NCBI RefSeq assembly: GCF_001692325.1
Contig: NZ_LXKN01000001.1
Location: 434,001-498,000, forward strand
Direction of reading: 5' to 3'
Origin: Rhizobium sp. AC27/96
Lineage (GTDB): Bacteria > Pseudomonadota > Alphaproteobacteria > Rhizobiales > Rhizobiaceae
Length of the DNA stretch: 64,000 bases
Shown here: positions 63,414 through 64,000 of the stretch, piece by piece
How the letters are laid out: each line of letters begins with the position of its first letter
How positions within the stretch are numbered: the stretch's first letter is position 1
Program-made: the position numbers and the translations under genes
The notes under the pieces: generated by a model
Database searches by the model: none
What the model saw: the letters and a program-made list of their open reading frames with translations, nothing else
Told to the model about the DNA's origin: nothing

Positions 63414-64000
63414 TCACCCTGCCATTGCGGCTCGCGTCTTGACCCGCGCCTGCCAGAGCGAATGGGCTCCCAGCGCCACGATCAGTATGGCACCACCGGC
63501 GAGCGTCATGTCGGTCGGCGCTTCGGCAAAGATCAGCCAGACCCAGATCGGCGCCAGGATTGTTTCCAGGAGATAGAACATCGCGACCTCAGGCGCCGAG
63601 AGGAAGCGCGTGCCTGTGGCCAGACACCAGAAGGAGAGGGGCATCAGTACCGCCCCGTCGAAGAGGATCCAGCCGGGATGCTCGATGGAAAAGCCTGTGG
63701 GTATGACGTGATAGAGCCCGACAATGGCTGGCATGACCGCCGCCAGCAACGAGGCGAAACCCATATCCTGCCGCGAGGCGCGGCTGATGGTAATGGCGCA
63801 GGCGATGGAGAACGACGCAACCACGGAAAGCGCATCGCCAAGAAGATGGCCGCCCTCCATGCCGTCCCCGACGATCAGGCCGACGCCTATGATCATGACG
63901 GCCATGGTGATGAAGGTCGAAACGGCGGGACGTTCCTTGAGGAATATCCAGGAAAGCAGCGCCGTGAACATCGGGTTGAGCGCGATGATGAACACCACAT
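63414..64000 (-). CDS. DMT superfamily (EamA) transporter, N-terminus outside the window
   Basis: At least 194 residues of an inner-membrane transporter with six or more helices (FIIALNPMFTALLSWIFLKE, VMIIGVGLIVGDG, FWCLATGTRFLSAPEVAMFY, LLETILAPIWVWLIFAEAP). This matches the second EamA domain of drug/metabolite transporters. The reading frame is open to the window edge, so the true start and first domain lie beyond position 64000. The C-terminus ends in basic residues. Substrate unknown. Confidence 0.85.
   Translation of the reverse strand, partial: VVFIIALNPMFTALLSWIFLKERPAVSTFITMAVMIIGVGLIVGDGMEGGHLLGDALSVVASFSIACAITISRASRQDMGFASLLAAVMPAIVGLYHVIPTGFSIEHPGWILFDGAVLMPLSFWCLATGTRFLSAPEVAMFYLLETILAPIWVWLIFAEAPTDMTLAGGAILIVALGAHSLWQARVKTRAAMAG

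Overview
The window is a GC-rich, densely coded stretch of chromosome from an alphaproteobacterium of the Rhizobiaceae, most likely the genus Rhizobium. Pointers are a RopB-type outer membrane protein, an HdaA-type DnaA regulator next to a PerM-like protein, the uvrC-pgsA-moaD-moaE order, ppk next to ppx, and several intergenic palindromic repeats of the kind scattered through rhizobial genomes. No tRNA, rRNA, CRISPR array, transposase or prophage gene was seen. Nearly all of the sequence looks like ordinary core genome. The unusual material sits in small gene pairs and intergenic DNA.

Layout. 1-5.1 kb: fatty acid synthesis (fabD, fabG, acpP, fabF) followed by mltG. 5.2-6.8 kb: yicC family gene and gmk. 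6.8-14.5 kb, minus strand: lptF-lptG-lptD, then a SurA-like chaperone, pdxA and rsmA, a block for LPS export and outer-membrane assembly. 14.6-17.6 kb: a PAP2 phosphatase (possible lipid A phosphatase), pepA and holC. 17.6-25.5 kb, minus strand: GrpB-like protein, an L-arabinose/D-galactose 1-dehydrogenase, an S9 peptidase, a lipoprotein polysaccharide deacetylase, an ABC-F ATPase, a protein resembling the N-terminus of a diguanylate cyclase without its GGDEF domain, and a DinB-fold protein. 25.7-28.2 kb: ndk, then a CGNR regulator/lipoprotein pair divergent from an orphan LivH-type permease. 28.2-32.7 kb, minus strand: moaE, moaD, pgsA, uvrC and a FolM-like reductase. 33-35 kb: ropB and a GYF_2/RDD membrane protein of atypical composition. 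35.1-40.7 kb: a GST, rlmJ, a molybdopterin oxidoreductase translationally coupled to a NudK-like NUDIX hydrolase, and an orphan phnM-like gene. 41-44.8 kb: purM-purN, PerM-like protein and hdaA. 44.8-48.6 kb: ppk and ppx. 48.6-54.1 kb, minus strand: phytase-like esterase, class III nucleotide cyclase, RNase D and a Tat-exported multicopper oxidase. 54.3-63.3 kb: a DUF559 endonuclease beside a palindrome-rich segment, aspS, a serine hydrolase/TetR divergent pair, an unknown secreted protein, parC and a Doc/AbrB toxin-antitoxin pair. The window ends inside a DMT-family transporter.

How the parts work together. Envelope biogenesis dominates: fatty acids (fab), LPS transport (lptDFG with the SurA-like chaperone), peptidoglycan (mltG), phospholipid (pgsA) and RopB. 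A phosphate theme runs through ppk/ppx, phnM and the phytase-like protein, and a four-unit, 11-nt periodic Pho-box-like array lies in front of ppk. A palindrome made of two CtrA-type half-sites lies upstream of ropB, and a perfect 20-bp palindrome precedes phnM.

I found no convincing large undescribed system. The best leads are the molybdoenzyme-NUDIX coupling, the palindromic mosaic beside the DUF559 gene, the CGNR/lipoprotein/permease locus, the GYF_2/RDD protein, the truncated cyclase-like protein and the predicted regulatory sites.
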